From: Olivibacter jilunii
GTDB lineage: Bacteria; Bacteroidota; Bacteroidia; Sphingobacteriales; Sphingobacteriaceae
Direction: 5' to 3'
Length of the DNA stretch: 64,000 bases
Assembly: GCF_900607235.1 (NCBI RefSeq)
Contig: NZ_LR027852.1
Span: 62,001-126,000 of the forward strand
Program-made: the position numbers and the translations under genes
Part shown: positions 26,887 to 36,556 of the stretch, piece by piece
Layout of the letters: every line of letters starts with the position of its first letter
Numbering within the stretch: position 1 is the first letter of the stretch
Notes under the pieces: generated by a model
Databases searched by the model: none
Told to the model about the DNA's origin: nothing
The model's input: only the letters and a program-made list of their open reading frames with translations

Positions 26887-28356
26887 TCAGCGATTCGTGA
26901 TAAGGTTATTTATTATAGAAAAACCTATACTATCTACCGATTTTGCCGCGTTTGCAAGTACCACAACGGCAACTTTCTTGCCTGGAACGAAAGCTAAAAA
27001 GCTACTGCTTCCAAAGGTTCCCCCATTTTGCCAGAAAATTTCCTGAAAGTTTTCAATATTAATATGCCATGACAAGCCGAGATCCTGAGTTTCCGAAACC
27101 AGCCAAGACGGTTTATGTGTCAACGCAATGGCTTTACCTAGTACAGTATTCGGGATGTTTATGTTGCTTTCGGCAAATTTAAGCAAATCCCTTATTGTGG
27201 ATTTTAACGATCCCGCTCCGCTCAGAGCCAAAAAATGCCAATGCGGAGTCAGTTCTCCCTTATTATTATAAGTCGGAATAAATTTCGGTAATTTATCTCC
27301 ACTCGGAAATTCGGTTGTGTTTTCTAATTCCAATGGGTCACAGATCGTTTTTTCTATTAATTCATTGTACGAAGAATTCTTTTTATAAGCCAATAAGTCT
27401 CCGATAATCCCGTATCCAAGATTGCTGTATTCATAAACGGAATCGGGTTTGTTTATTTGGCTATAACTCTTAAGATAGGAAAATAACGCTTTACGATCGT
27501 AATCTTTATAGGGGTCTAAGGGTTCGCTTGGAACTATATTGTCCGGTAAGCGTGGTAAACCGGATGTATGGGTCGCTAAATTTTGAAAGGTGATCTTCTC
27601 GAGTTCTTTGTTTTGAGCGATACTATCCGGGAGATACTTAACAATTGGATCATTTAGGTGGATACTATCTGTCAACGTTGCATTTGCTAGAAGGGTGGCA
27701 GTAAAAGCTTTGCTGATGGATCCAATTTCAAATAAAGTTTCCTGATCAGGGAGTGTTTTATTACCTCGTGTGGTTTCGCCGTAATAATAGTAACCCGCTT
27801 TACCATTATGAATAATACCGATGGCTAGACCACAAGTACTGGGGTCGTTCGTATACTGAAGCGCAAGTGAATCGACTAAATTATCAATGGTGCTTTCCAT
27901 TGTTTTTGATTCGTCTGCTAGCCTATGTCCTGTTGTATCCTCTATGGGATCTTCTTTTTTCACAGATGGTATTGTATCTCTTTCATTGACGGATTCCTCA
28001 AAGGGTTGGAAAAGGAATGTTTCTATTTTTTCATTAGAATCAACCCGCAAAATGAGCTTCAAGGTCTTTTTAGAAAAGACGAGTTTAAAATGCTCGAGGT
28101 CATTCTCATTTTTTATAAATGAAGAAGTTTCTATAGTACCTAGTGGGTAAAGTTGCTTAATTAGCAGCGAGTCGAGCTGGGCTTTCGACACGGTCGTCTT
28201 TGCGTGCTGGTTCCACTGTTGATAAATGGAGTCAGCCTGATGTTTGTTGAAATAGTTTTTGAATCTGTTTACTATTTTACTGCTGTTTTCTTCTTGGGCT
28301 GAGCACAGATGACAAACAAAAAGAAAGAAAATAGCGATCAGCGAATATCGAAACAT
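26887..28356 (-). CDS. Class C beta-lactamase-fold serine hydrolase with DUF3887-like domain
   Basis: 489 residues, exported (signal peptide to about CSAQ, residue 21). Residues 25-120 resemble DUF3887, a small alpha/beta domain often found before these hydrolases. Residues 165-489 form a penicilloyl-serine-transferase fold with SISK (nucleophile Ser213, Lys216), YSN (310-312) and QNGGT in place of KTG. These features fit the AmpC/EstB/DD-peptidase superfamily; whether it acts on peptidoglycan, esters or beta-lactams cannot be read. It is the last gene of the LiaF-like/LytS/LytTR operon, 22 bases after the regulator, which suggests a cell-envelope function and common control. Confidence 0.88.
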   Translation of the reverse strand: MFRYSLIAIFFLFVCHLCSAQEENSSKIVNRFKNYFNKHQADSIYQQWNQHAKTTVSKAQLDSLLIKQLYPLGTIETSSFIKNENDLEHFKLVFSKKTLKLILRVDSNEKIETFLFQPFEESVNERDTIPSVKKEDPIEDTTGHRLADESKTMESTIDNLVDSLALQYTNDPSTCGLAIGIIHNGKAGYYYYGETTRGNKTLPDQETLFEIGSISKAFTATLLANATLTDSIHLNDPIVKYLPDSIAQNKELEKITFQNLATHTSGLPRLPDNIVPSEPLDPYKDYDRKALFSYLKSYSQINKPDSVYEYSNLGYGIIGDLLAYKKNSSYNELIEKTICDPLELENTTEFPSGDKLPKFIPTYNNKGELTPHWHFLALSGAGSLKSTIRDLLKFAESNINIPNTVLGKAIALTHKPSWLVSETQDLGLSWHINIENFQEIFWQNGGTFGSSSFLAFVPGKKVAVVVLANAAKSVDSIGFSIINNLITNR

Positions 28357-28378
28357 TAATGGTGAGTTTGAAAATATT

Positions 28379-29125
28379 TTAAATGTCTAAAACCTGTTTG
28401 AGTCTTGAATAGCCTGATTTACTTACATTTACCTTCATGTTGTTGTTTAGTATTGCGATGTGGCTTTCCTTTTCAAAAGGTTCAAGTCGCACAATGCTAT
28501 CCACGCGTACTATATAAGAACGATGAATTCTTACAAATATGTTAGGATCGAGCTCTTTTTCGAAAAAAGCCATTGTTTTATTCTTTAAATAGGCTCCTGT
28601 TGTGGTATGTAGGCGTACATAGTCATCATCCGCTTCCAGACAAATCAAACTATCGGTGTTGATTACGTTGATTTTACTGCCGGTTTTTACTACAATGCGT
28701 TCCAAAGAAGGGGAGGGGCTCATGGTCTCCAGCATCTTTTTTGTTTGCTCCTGTTCAGTTGTGCTCTTTAAATTACGTTGCTGGAGAAATTTATTCATGG
28801 CCTGATCGAAACGCGGCTTGCTGATTGGTTTAAGCAGATAATCTATTGCATATTTTTCAAATGCTTTAATTGCGTATTCATCAAAAGCTGTTGTAAAAAT
28901 GACAGGCGGTTGCTGGTCAATCAGCTCAAGCATTTCAAAACCATTGATTTTTGGCATTTGGATATCCAAAAAAACCAAGTCTGGCTGATATTGCATAATC
29001 GCTTTTGCTCCTTCAAACCCATCATTACATTCTGCAACGATTTGTACTTCCTTATAGTCGGCTAAATATTCACTTATTATGCTTCGCGCAAGTGGTTCAT
29101 CGTCTATCAAAACAGCTTTAATCAT
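28379..29125 (-). CDS. LytTR-family response regulator
   Basis: 248 residues. The receiver domain (1-115) has the acidic pocket DDE near residue 8-10, phospho-acceptor Asp54 in VFLDIQMP, the switch Thr in FTTAFDEYA and Lys in YLLKPIS. The LytTR DNA-binding domain covers about 145-245, with RIVVKTG, LEADDDYVRLHT and FVRIHRSYIV. It overlaps the kinase gene by 4 bases (start/stop ATGA type), the usual coupling for LytS/LytTR pairs. LytTR regulators bind direct repeats, which I did not locate with confidence upstream of 31100. Confidence 0.95.
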   Translation of the reverse strand: MIKAVLIDDEPLARSIISEYLADYKEVQIVAECNDGFEGAKAIMQYQPDLVFLDIQMPKINGFEMLELIDQQPPVIFTTAFDEYAIKAFEKYAIDYLLKPISKPRFDQAMNKFLQQRNLKSTTEQEQTKKMLETMSPSPSLERIVVKTGSKINVINTDSLICLEADDDYVRLHTTTGAYLKNKTMAFFEKELDPNIFVRIHRSYIVRVDSIVRLEPFEKESHIAILNNNMKVNVSKSGYSRLKQVLDI

Positions 29126-30162
29126 TGTTGTGGTATTTTTATATTGCTTGTAAAGATATGCGCTGTATGATGAGTTTGCAACAAATCTGTGCGTCCAAAC
29201 AATAAAAATAATCTCCGCTGTACACCACGTAGTCCAAAACCAGTACCCTTATGGGGGTTGCTGCTTTCTTTATCAAAAGGGTTTTGAATGGCCACCAATA
29301 AGTGGTTTTCATCTTTTTTTGCCCAAATGGCAATTTTTACCTGGCCCGTAGTGTCATACAAACCATATTTAATGGCATTTTCTACGAGAGGCTGTAAAAT
29401 CATAGCAGGTAAGAGGCATTCTTCGCAGTCCTCCATAAGTATATCCGTATCTAGCCGATGGCCAAAGCGGACTTTCTCTATTTCTAGATAGAGTTTCAAA
29501 TGTTCAATCTCGTCTTTCAGCGGAATAAGTTGTTGATCGTCTTTTCGAAGAGTTCCACGCAAAAAGTCAGATAATTGAAAAGTCATGTTTCTTGCCTCTT
29601 CGGGTTTTCGTCCAATAAGCGCAATGATGGAATTTAAACTATTAAAAAGAAAATGCGGTTGAAGCTGCTGTCGGAGATTATAGAGTTCCGCTTCGCGAGC
29701 CAGTTTCTCAGCATCTGCTTTTCGCTGTTCATTTTCCTTTTGATCATGTAGTGTGTTCCAAAGCACCTGCATAATTGCTACCCATGCGATTATCAAGCTA
29801 TTGGTGCAATAGCGTATAGGAAGGGATAAATCAAGGAACGCTAAATAAGATTTGTCGCTTATAATATATTGCATCACATAGCGATTGATGGTTAGGCTGA
29901 TCGCGGCCAAGCATAATCCCCAAATTATAATGTAAAAATAACGTTCCTTGCGAGGCTGATAATAATTTAAATTATTAGCAATGATATAACACGCCGCTGC
30001 GATGGTTGTGGCGCTGATTAAACTGTCAAGGAGCGTGAGTTCAACGTTAAAATCAAACCAAAGCAATAAGCCGGTTTGTATAATAAGCGTACCTACCCAA
30101 ACGGATACACAGCTGACTGCAATGAGCTTTTGCTTTGACGTGATGAGCGGGGTTGACGCCAT
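29122..30162 (-). CDS. LytS-type sensor histidine kinase
   Basis: 346-residue inner-membrane kinase. The first 135 residues contain four hydrophobic helices in two hairpins, with no recognisable periplasmic sensor domain. A short coiled coil leads to the His_kinase domain with QPHFLFNSLN (phospho-acceptor His170), then the ATPase domain with LQPLVENAIKYG (N box) and GTGFGLRGVQRRL (G box). Lacking a large extracellular domain, it probably senses the membrane or works through the LiaF-like protein encoded upstream. It overlaps the regulator by 4 bases and follows the LiaF-like gene by 26. Confidence 0.95.
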   Translation of the reverse strand: MASTPLITSKQKLIAVSCVSVWVGTLIIQTGLLLWFDFNVELTLLDSLISATTIAAACYIIANNLNYYQPRKERYFYIIIWGLCLAAISLTINRYVMQYIISDKSYLAFLDLSLPIRYCTNSLIIAWVAIMQVLWNTLHDQKENEQRKADAEKLAREAELYNLRQQLQPHFLFNSLNSIIALIGRKPEEARNMTFQLSDFLRGTLRKDDQQLIPLKDEIEHLKLYLEIEKVRFGHRLDTDILMEDCEECLLPAMILQPLVENAIKYGLYDTTGQVKIAIWAKKDENHLLVAIQNPFDKESSNPHKGTGFGLRGVQRRLFLLFGRTDLLQTHHTAHIFTSNIKIPQQ

Positions 30163-30188
30163 TGGATAAATGCTTAAAATGATAATGA

Positions 30189-31100
30189 TTAGATACTTTT
30201 GATTGTAATACCGCCAAAAATTGAGGTGCCTTTTATAATCAAATTCTTGCGATTATCTACAGCTACATTATTAATAAATCGCTTGTCTTCCACTCCTCCA
30301 AAAATAGCCGTCATTTCCGGGTTTACTTTCCAGTGAGCAGGAACGAGAATGGTTGTACCTCCGAAAATCTGTACGACTTCCAAAATGACAGGATGTTGAA
30401 TATCTGCTTGGATTAAATTAATATCGGCTCCTCCCATGATATTGACGATGTCTCCGCCTTTGAAATTCTTTGAATAAATATTCTTTTTTACCTGTCCGAA
30501 GATAGAAACGGAGTCGATATAATCTTCGTTAACTTTGCTCGATGACTGTTCAGCCTGTTCATAAAATGCATCAGGTTCGGCTTTCGGGGCCGAACCTTCT
30601 TGATTTTCATCTTCTGTTGAAATATCCGCTTCGCTGCTCACCCTTCTATCCCAATCAAGATCAGATTGATGTGGTGGGCTGTAATTCGAGAAAGGGCTTG
30701 TTTCTTTTGATGGTTCTCCGTAAGGACCCTTTTGGGGGTCAACGGGAGGGGGAGAGGAAAAGCGGCCCCTGTTTCTGCCTGCAATTAGCCAACAACCAAG
30801 GAGTATGATAAAAGCGGGCCAAAAAAACCTACCAAGACTTACATCGAACATCCGTTCTGTTAGGAAGAAACAACCGATAAGAATCAATATAAAAGATGAG
30901 GGCTTTTTGAAGTTATTTCGGGCTCCCAGTACCAAGCCGATAACAATTAACCACATAGGCCACGAGAATAGCCAGTTAGGAAAATCGAATATAAAGCCAA
31001 GTGTTTTTGATAACATGGAAAAACCGATGATAATAATAATAAGTCCTACCCACACTCTGCCGGAGTTTGACCTATGTTGAGGAGCTTTATAGTTATTCAT
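30189..31100 (-). CDS. LiaF-like membrane protein (DUF5668 plus LiaF C-terminal domain)
   Basis: 303 residues from the ATG at 31100; a longer frame adds 20 residues that break the cytosolic N-terminus. Residues 15-115 carry four membrane helices of the DUF5668/LiaF N-terminal type (VWVGLIIIIIGF, PMWLIVIGLVLG, SFILILIGCFFL, FWPAFIILLGCWLI). A charged linker with repeated Pro/Ser/Glu follows. Residues 210-300 are the beta-helical LiaF C-terminal domain with DSVSIFGQVKKNI, GGADINL, VQIFGGTTILVP and a second IFGG. In Firmicutes LiaF inhibits the LiaS kinase under no stress; here it heads an operon with a LytS kinase and LytTR regulator, so an analogous envelope-stress brake is likely. Confidence 0.88.
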   Translation of the reverse strand: MNNYKAPQHRSNSGRVWVGLIIIIIGFSMLSKTLGFIFDFPNWLFSWPMWLIVIGLVLGARNNFKKPSSFILILIGCFFLTERMFDVSLGRFFWPAFIILLGCWLIAGRNRGRFSSPPPVDPQKGPYGEPSKETSPFSNYSPPHQSDLDWDRRVSSEADISTEDENQEGSAPKAEPDAFYEQAEQSSSKVNEDYIDSVSIFGQVKKNIYSKNFKGGDIVNIMGGADINLIQADIQHPVILEVVQIFGGTTILVPAHWKVNPEMTAIFGGVEDKRFINNVAVDNRKNLIIKGTSIFGGITIKSI

Positions 31101-31364
31101 ATGTATAGTATTTATTGATGATCGTATGAGAAAAATCATGTATATTGCTGTTCTCTGCATAACATAGATTGTTCATACTTTATCTTTTTTTTGTAAATAT
31201 AAATGAATATTTCACTTTAGTTTCATCAGAACTTGGCGGATGCACACAGTTTGTCGGTAAAAGACCTAATTTTATCGGTAAATGAGAAGAGAGATTCTTG
31301 AAAGCTGTCAAAGATGCCATGGCTTGGTTTTTGCTCCAATCTTTGACTGTTAAGATACGCTAAT

Positions 31365-33509
31365 ATGAACAAAATATACTTTTTCTTACTTGCTATTCTA
31401 TTAAGCATTCAAGCTGAGGCCTCTAACTATCCGGAGGTGCTGTTCGAAAACAGTTTGATGCCAAAGAGTTACTACTATTCACAGTCGTCCTTTGCCGGTA
31501 ACAGTTGGATCAACCACATGAATGGCCATCTACCGGTAGTGGATAGTGTTTTTTTTACTCCGGGAAATTCGCTTATGTTGAATTATATTTCCGGAAATGA
31601 GGGTGAGTGGAAATCGGTTATCCACTATAGCAGCGATTATGGTCATTTACCCAAAAACAACGACTTATTGATTTTTAAGATTTTTGTTTCAAGTGCTACT
31701 GCGAAAACAGAATTACCTAATATACAACTCGCTCAAGGTGAAAATATCTCCGAAGAGGTTAAAATTCAATCTTTTATAAAGAACTATCAGGATAATGCGT
31801 GGTTGTCGGTTGAAATTCCTTTGAAAGGCATCGGGAATTTAGACAACCAAGCACCGATAAGCAGTATAATTTTTAAGCAGGGAACGAATATGGATGGCAA
31901 GGAACATCGGTTATTTATTGATCAAATTGAATTCTTGCCTACTAAAACCCCCGATATGAAGCTTACCGGCAAGGCTGTACTCTCATCTGTAGAGGCTCAT
32001 GAAAGACACGTTGATATTATGTGGCAGTTACCCCTCACGCCCAGTATTCGCTACATCAAAATATACCGATCTGAAGATAACCAAAACTTTGTCCCGGTTG
32101 CCGTTAGACCAATCTCATTTAACAAGTATACTGACTTCGTTCCGCGCACAAATGTGTCTTATTATTACAAAATCGCTTGGGTTGATTATCAGTATCGGGA
32201 ATCACCCTTTTCGGAAATTAAAACAGCTGAAACTAAATTGGCGGGAGATGAAGACCTGTTAAATTCAATTGAGAAATCGCATATCGCCTATTTCACAAAT
32301 GAAACGGAGTTCAATAGCGGCATGCATAAAATTTCTCCGTTGGTTAGTGATGCCAGTATTTCTGTGAAAGGGACGGGGATTGGCATTTTGGCTCAAGTAA
32401 TTGGTGTAGAACGAAAATTTATTCCGCGGCAACTACTGTTGGATCGTTTAAAGAAAATCGTTAAATTTTTGGGAAGGGCAACTACTTATCATGGCGCTTT
32501 TCCGGAATTGCTTAACGGGAGATCCGGTAAGCCTATCATGACTGATTCTTGTGAAATAGCGGCCAATATTGAGTCTACGGCTTATTTAATGCAAGGTTTG
32601 CTGGTTGCTCGAAATTATTTTGATAAGGAGAGTGCTGACGAGAGTGAATTGAGAGACGCTATTTCCTCTCTATGGAACGGGGTGGATTGGACGAAATTTG
32701 TGAAGGAAGGAAATGGCTATCATCTATACAGTGTCTGGTCTCCTGCCTGCTCATTTACTAAGTCGGCGCCAATAGGAGGGTACAACGGTAGCTTGATCGC
32801 TTATCTATTAGCAATCGCTTCACCAAGTCACGCAATTACTCCCGCCTCCTATAAGCTTGGATTTAAACAGCCACTGAAGTATGTTGGTCCTGCTATTGGT
32901 AGATTGTCGACCTCTGTTAGTGATACGTTACTTTTTGGGAAAAATGGGGAAAAACCCGAGCTTTATAATCGTGAATCATTCATGATCGACAGTACCTATT
33001 ACGGAATCCGATTGGTGGCGGGATCCGTACAAACTTCACTGATCGAACAGCAACTGCCTTTTTTGGCTATCAATCCGAGGAGCCCTATTGATAGCACGGT
33101 CAATTATTTTGATAATCAATGTGATTTGTCAATGATTTACTATCGGGCAGCTTTGGACAGCGGTGAACAGTTTGTGAGCATAACAAATTTACTGTGGCCT
33201 TATGTTGGGAAGGATTCGGCTTTTGTAAATCGTTTTAATCCTTCCGCAGCCATTGCGACTTATCCATATACACCCACGATCGCTATGGAAGCGCTCAAAA
33301 ATTATTACAGAAACTTGGGAAGTTTTTTATGGACAGAATATGGGTTTAGGGATGAATTTAATTTTAAAGATAACTGGGTTTCCGGAAATTTTGACCCTAT
33401 TCACCAAGGAATTGTTCCCATTATGTTGGAAAATGCACGCACCGGTTTAATATGGAATCTTTTTATGAAGGATCCGGATATTAAATTGCTTGTTGAAAAG
33501 ATACGATAA
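31365..33509 (+). CDS. Glucoamylase-family exported glycoside hydrolase
   Basis: 714 residues with a signal peptide (YFFLLAILLSIQAEA). Residues 25-195 form a beta-sandwich carbohydrate-binding-like domain (HYSSDYGHL, IFKQGTNMDG, RLFIDQIEFLP). Residues 201-295 are a fibronectin-III-like domain (VDIMWQLPL, YIKIYRSEDNQNF, YYYKIAWVD). The C-terminal 400 residues contain the glycoamylase (PF10091-type) core, recognisable from GFRDEFN, NWVSGNFDPIHQGIVPIMLEN and ARTGLIWNLFM. Enzymes of this family include beta-1,2-glucan hydrolases (GH144), so glucan hydrolysis is likely but the linkage is unknown. It is divergent from the LiaF-like operon. Confidence 0.85.
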   Translation: MNKIYFFLLAILLSIQAEASNYPEVLFENSLMPKSYYYSQSSFAGNSWINHMNGHLPVVDSVFFTPGNSLMLNYISGNEGEWKSVIHYSSDYGHLPKNNDLLIFKIFVSSATAKTELPNIQLAQGENISEEVKIQSFIKNYQDNAWLSVEIPLKGIGNLDNQAPISSIIFKQGTNMDGKEHRLFIDQIEFLPTKTPDMKLTGKAVLSSVEAHERHVDIMWQLPLTPSIRYIKIYRSEDNQNFVPVAVRPISFNKYTDFVPRTNVSYYYKIAWVDYQYRESPFSEIKTAETKLAGDEDLLNSIEKSHIAYFTNETEFNSGMHKISPLVSDASISVKGTGIGILAQVIGVERKFIPRQLLLDRLKKIVKFLGRATTYHGAFPELLNGRSGKPIMTDSCEIAANIESTAYLMQGLLVARNYFDKESADESELRDAISSLWNGVDWTKFVKEGNGYHLYSVWSPACSFTKSAPIGGYNGSLIAYLLAIASPSHAITPASYKLGFKQPLKYVGPAIGRLSTSVSDTLLFGKNGEKPELYNRESFMIDSTYYGIRLVAGSVQTSLIEQQLPFLAINPRSPIDSTVNYFDNQCDLSMIYYRAALDSGEQFVSITNLLWPYVGKDSAFVNRFNPSAAIATYPYTPTIAMEALKNYYRNLGSFLWTEYGFRDEFNFKDNWVSGNFDPIHQGIVPIMLENARTGLIWNLFMKDPDIKLLVEKIR

Positions 33510-33520
33510 TGATTACAGTA

Positions 33521-33546
33521 GCCTTCTATAGTCGTGTATAGAAGGC
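33521..33546. terminator. Hairpin shared by convergent gene ends
   Basis: GCCTTCTATA (33521-33530) and TATAGAAGGC (33537-33546) form a perfect 10-bp stem that overlaps the last codons of the DUF2490 gene. It sits 11 bases past the glycoamylase stop. No clear U-tract on either side. Confidence 0.55.
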
Positions 33547-34260
33547 AATCTGCGCTATATGATTTAGCAGATTTGGTTGGGTATTTCTTTTCGAAAATTG
33601 ATTCATATAGCCTATTTCTAAATCATATTTTGGTGAAAATCGATAGCCGAAAGCTGCATAGGCTCTGTTTTGATCAAATAGGCTCCCGTTAACATTATCC
33701 TTATTTTGAATGTTAAAGAACAATTCGTTTTGAAGTGCGAGGAACCATCCCTTATTAAAGGGTTGTTGTAAAGGGCTATTGATAGGAATAATTCCCCTAA
33801 TAAAATATCTCGCCCTCTGAGTAAAAACGCTTTCATCAGGACGCTTTAAAAAACGTTGCTCAAGTCTGAATCGATGTTGAACAGGGATATTTAGAAGCCT
33901 ACCGGTGATGATATATTGCTCCCAAATTCTGTGTTCCGTTAATCGCGGCTGATCACCTGTTAATTTGTGTGTCACAAGAGTCGTTGCATACCCCGCTGAA
34001 GCGGTTTGATTGGCGCTGACGTAATAATTCACTCCAGGCCGGATTAAGATAAGTGAGTTTTCGTTCCAGTTCTTCCCTGCCCGAAATTGAATATCGTTAT
34101 TCATTCCCCACTTGGCATTGAATTTAATATTATTAAACCATGCGTACCAGTTTCCGAATTGATTGTCCTGTGCTTTAATTGATGTTTGGGGAATCAGAAG
34201 GCATATTATAGCCATCAAGCCAAAGAGTGTGTTAACGAATTTGGATGCTGTTCTTTTCAT
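33526..34260 (-). CDS. DUF2490 outer-membrane barrel protein
   Basis: 244 residues with a signal peptide (TLFGLMAIICLLIPQTSIKAQ). The mature part is a series of amphipathic beta strands ending in the aromatic IAQIAFYTRL, typical of a small outer-membrane barrel. DUF2490 hallmarks present are WYAWFNNIKFN, IRPGVNYYVS, AGYATTLV, LTEHRIWEQY and RFRLEQRF. Family function is unknown. It is divergent from the disrupted MFS gene, with a 107-base gap, and convergent with the glycoamylase gene. Confidence 0.88.
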   Translation of the reverse strand: MKRTASKFVNTLFGLMAIICLLIPQTSIKAQDNQFGNWYAWFNNIKFNAKWGMNNDIQFRAGKNWNENSLILIRPGVNYYVSANQTASAGYATTLVTHKLTGDQPRLTEHRIWEQYIITGRLLNIPVQHRFRLEQRFLKRPDESVFTQRARYFIRGIIPINSPLQQPFNKGWFLALQNELFFNIQNKDNVNGSLFDQNRAYAAFGYRFSPKYDLEIGYMNQFSKRNTQPNLLNHIAQIAFYTRL

Positions 34261-34367
34261 CGAATGGTTAGTGTTTATATAGTGATTTGAAGGGCTTAAA
34301 ATAAGAAAAAATCAATAAAATTTATAATTTGCCAGCTAAAGCAAGTACTGTTATCAATTATAAGCAT

Positions 34368-35659
34368 ATGTCAAGTACTATTTCAAGGAAACGTTTAAGA
34401 GCTATTATTGGAGGGTCTATCGGTAATTTAGTTGAATGGTACGATTGGTACGCCTATTCTGCATTTACCATTTATTTTTCTGCTTCTTTTTTTCCAGGAG
34501 ACAACCGTACCCTGCAACTTTTAAATACAGCAGCTATATTTGCTGTTGGATTTCTAATGAGGCCGCTAGGCGGATATGTATTTGGCTTTATCGGGGACCG
34601 GTTTGGTCGGAAAAAATCAATGACTTTATCTGTTTTATTAATGTCTCTCGGTTCATTGATTATTGCCTGTTCGCCTACCTATAACCAGATTGGCGTGATT
34701 GCTCCTATTGTGTTGTTAATTGCAAGATTATTGCAGGGGTTGAGTGTAGGTGGAGAATATGGTGTATCGGCTACTTACCTTTCCGAGATGGCTACACCCG
34801 ATAGGCGTGGTTTCTATTCGAGCTTTCAATATGTAACACTCATTGGAGGACAGTTAATCGCCTTGGGAATCCAGTTACTTTTACAGAAGCTTTTACTGAG
34901 CGAAGAGGATCTGTTTATGTGGGGATGGCGGATACCGTTTTTTATCGGAGCAGTTTTGGCGGTGGTGGCCCTGTATTTGAGACAGCATCTGGATGAAACG
35001 AGAGCTTTTAAACAACAGGAACTACTACAGGAAAAAAAGGTTCTTTACAGCTATTAATACAGCACCCTAAGGAGATATTGACGGTCATTGGTTTGACGTT
35101 AGGGGGAACCTTGGCTTTTTATACTTACTCCACGTACATGCAAAAGTTTCTTGTTAATACCGTTGGGCTTGTTAATGCAGATGCTACTTTAATCACGTTT
35201 CTTGCTTTATTGATTTTCGCGGGACTGCAACCGATTTTCGGTTTACTATCGGATAAAATCGGAAGAAAACCCCTGTTACTCGCTTTCGGTGCGCTGGGAA
35301 CTCTTTTTACGGTGCCTTTATTGAATGCTTTACAATATGTCGAAGATAAATGGCAGGCTTTTTGGTTGATACTGCTAGCATTGATAATAGTTAGTGGGTA
35401 TACGAGCATAAATGCTATTGTCAAAGCAGAGCTCTTTCCGGCAAAAATTAGGGCCTTGGGAGTTGGTTTACCTTATGCGTTAACTGTTGCAGTGTTTGGC
35501 GGATCAGCAGAATACATTGCCTTATGGTTTAAAAATATAGGACACGAAAATTACTTTTATTGGTATATCACGATATGCATTGCCTGCTCGTTATTCGTAT
35601 ATCTGGGAATGCAAGACACAATGCGCCGATCTCAATTAAATAATGAGCCGAATGGTTGA
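34368..35659 (+). pseudogene. MFS (MHS-type) permease split by a -1 frameshift at A7
   Basis: Two reading frames, 34368-35057 and 35039-35659, together encode one 430-residue metabolite:H+ symporter of the KgtP/ProP (MHS) group. The first holds helices 1-6 with [28 protein letters not shown] and [13 protein letters not shown]; the second holds helices 7-12 with ILTVIGLTLGG, PIFGLLSDKIGRKPLL and ALGVGLPYALTVA. They are joined if the ribosome shifts -1 at AAAAAAAG (35032-35039), restoring KKGSLQLL and a continuous protein. Alternatives are a one-base deletion in the A-run (genuine or a sequencing error) or programmed frameshifting. The start at 34368 fits the family better than the upstream TTG at 34329. 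The substrate is a small carboxylate or osmolyte by family only. Confidence 0.85.
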
Positions 35660-35719
35660 TACAGAAGCGCAATACCAACTCCATAGGAAGGATTGGCTCA
35701 GATGTTAACAAGTTTAAAT

Positions 35720-36556
35720 ATGAACAAAGCTTTTACAACACTATTCTTAGGACTACTTTTGTTTTGCCTCTCAAGCTGCGAGCACGATAAAGTCTGTAAC
35801 ATAATGGACTATATCTATATCTTTCCCGAGCAGACCATTGAAGAGGTAGCCTATATAAAGGTATATACCAATGAACGCGATTTTACGGAAGGACAACATG
35901 CCGTTGAACCTGATAGCCTGTCGAAGAGTCAACTGGTTTTACCCACGGACCAAACCTCGATTCCCTTCATCGATATTCGGTATGCTGATGGAACTAACAG
36001 CTGGTCAAATCAGGCTGAGCTGGGGCGTTTGGCCCAAAAGTCTATTGAAAGCGCCGGCTGTAAGGCAATTTTTTCATATGCTGACAATACAACGCTGAAA
36101 AATACGATTAATAGTTCGGCCGTCTATCTGCATTTAGCCCTTCAACAACTTAATCAGAATGGCGGAGAGAAAACTTGGTTGATTGACCGTATCTACGATG
36201 AGGATAAATTGGATGTAACAGAAAGACCGGAATGGCAGTGTGTAAAAGGGTTAAAATTCACATTTTATAAGGGTGGAAAAGGGGCAAAAGTGAAAATTGA
36301 TGCTCCAGTGGCAGAAGGTGTGTGTGGCGTCTTTGAAGAGCTTTTCGGAGAGAAATCAGAAGTGTTTGCCACCTATTCGCTAGAAGGGTCAAATCAAAAA
36401 GAATTGAGAATTACGGTTCCTGCTGTATCGGATGCATTAAAAGAGCAGCTAACTTTTCAAGTTCTTGAATCAGACTACGATTCTCTCAACATAAGTTTAA
36501 CGAATGGTAGCTCTCAAATAGGATATGCTACTCTCATTCCTTCCAATCATGATTAA
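35720..36556 (+). CDS. Hypothetical exported lipoprotein
   Basis: 278 residues from the ATG at 35720; a frame to 35693 adds 9 residues before the signal peptide. The leader (NKAFTTLFLGLLLFCLSSC) ends in a lipobox with Cys20. The rest is mixed alpha/beta with no domain I recognise; the segment TSIPFIDIRYADGTNSW and paired cysteines (Cys about 183 and 215, from WQCVK and EGVCG) are visible and may form a disulfide. It is 61 bases after the MFS gene and overlaps the following beta-barrel gene by 8 bases, implying translational coupling. A surface lipoprotein partner for that barrel is an inference. Confidence 0.8.
   Translation: MNKAFTTLFLGLLLFCLSSCEHDKVCNIMDYIYIFPEQTIEEVAYIKVYTNERDFTEGQHAVEPDSLSKSQLVLPTDQTSIPFIDIRYADGTNSWSNQAELGRLAQKSIESAGCKAIFSYADNTTLKNTINSSAVYLHLALQQLNQNGGEKTWLIDRIYDEDKLDVTERPEWQCVKGLKFTFYKGGKGAKVKIDAPVAEGVCGVFEELFGEKSEVFATYSLEGSNQKELRITVPAVSDALKEQLTFQVLESDYDSLNISLTNGSSQIGYATLIPSNHD

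Noticed and set aside
34329..34367. TTG start for the MFS permease 13 codons upstream
   Set aside because: Homologous family members begin near the ATG at 34368; the extra residues are not helical-signal-like.
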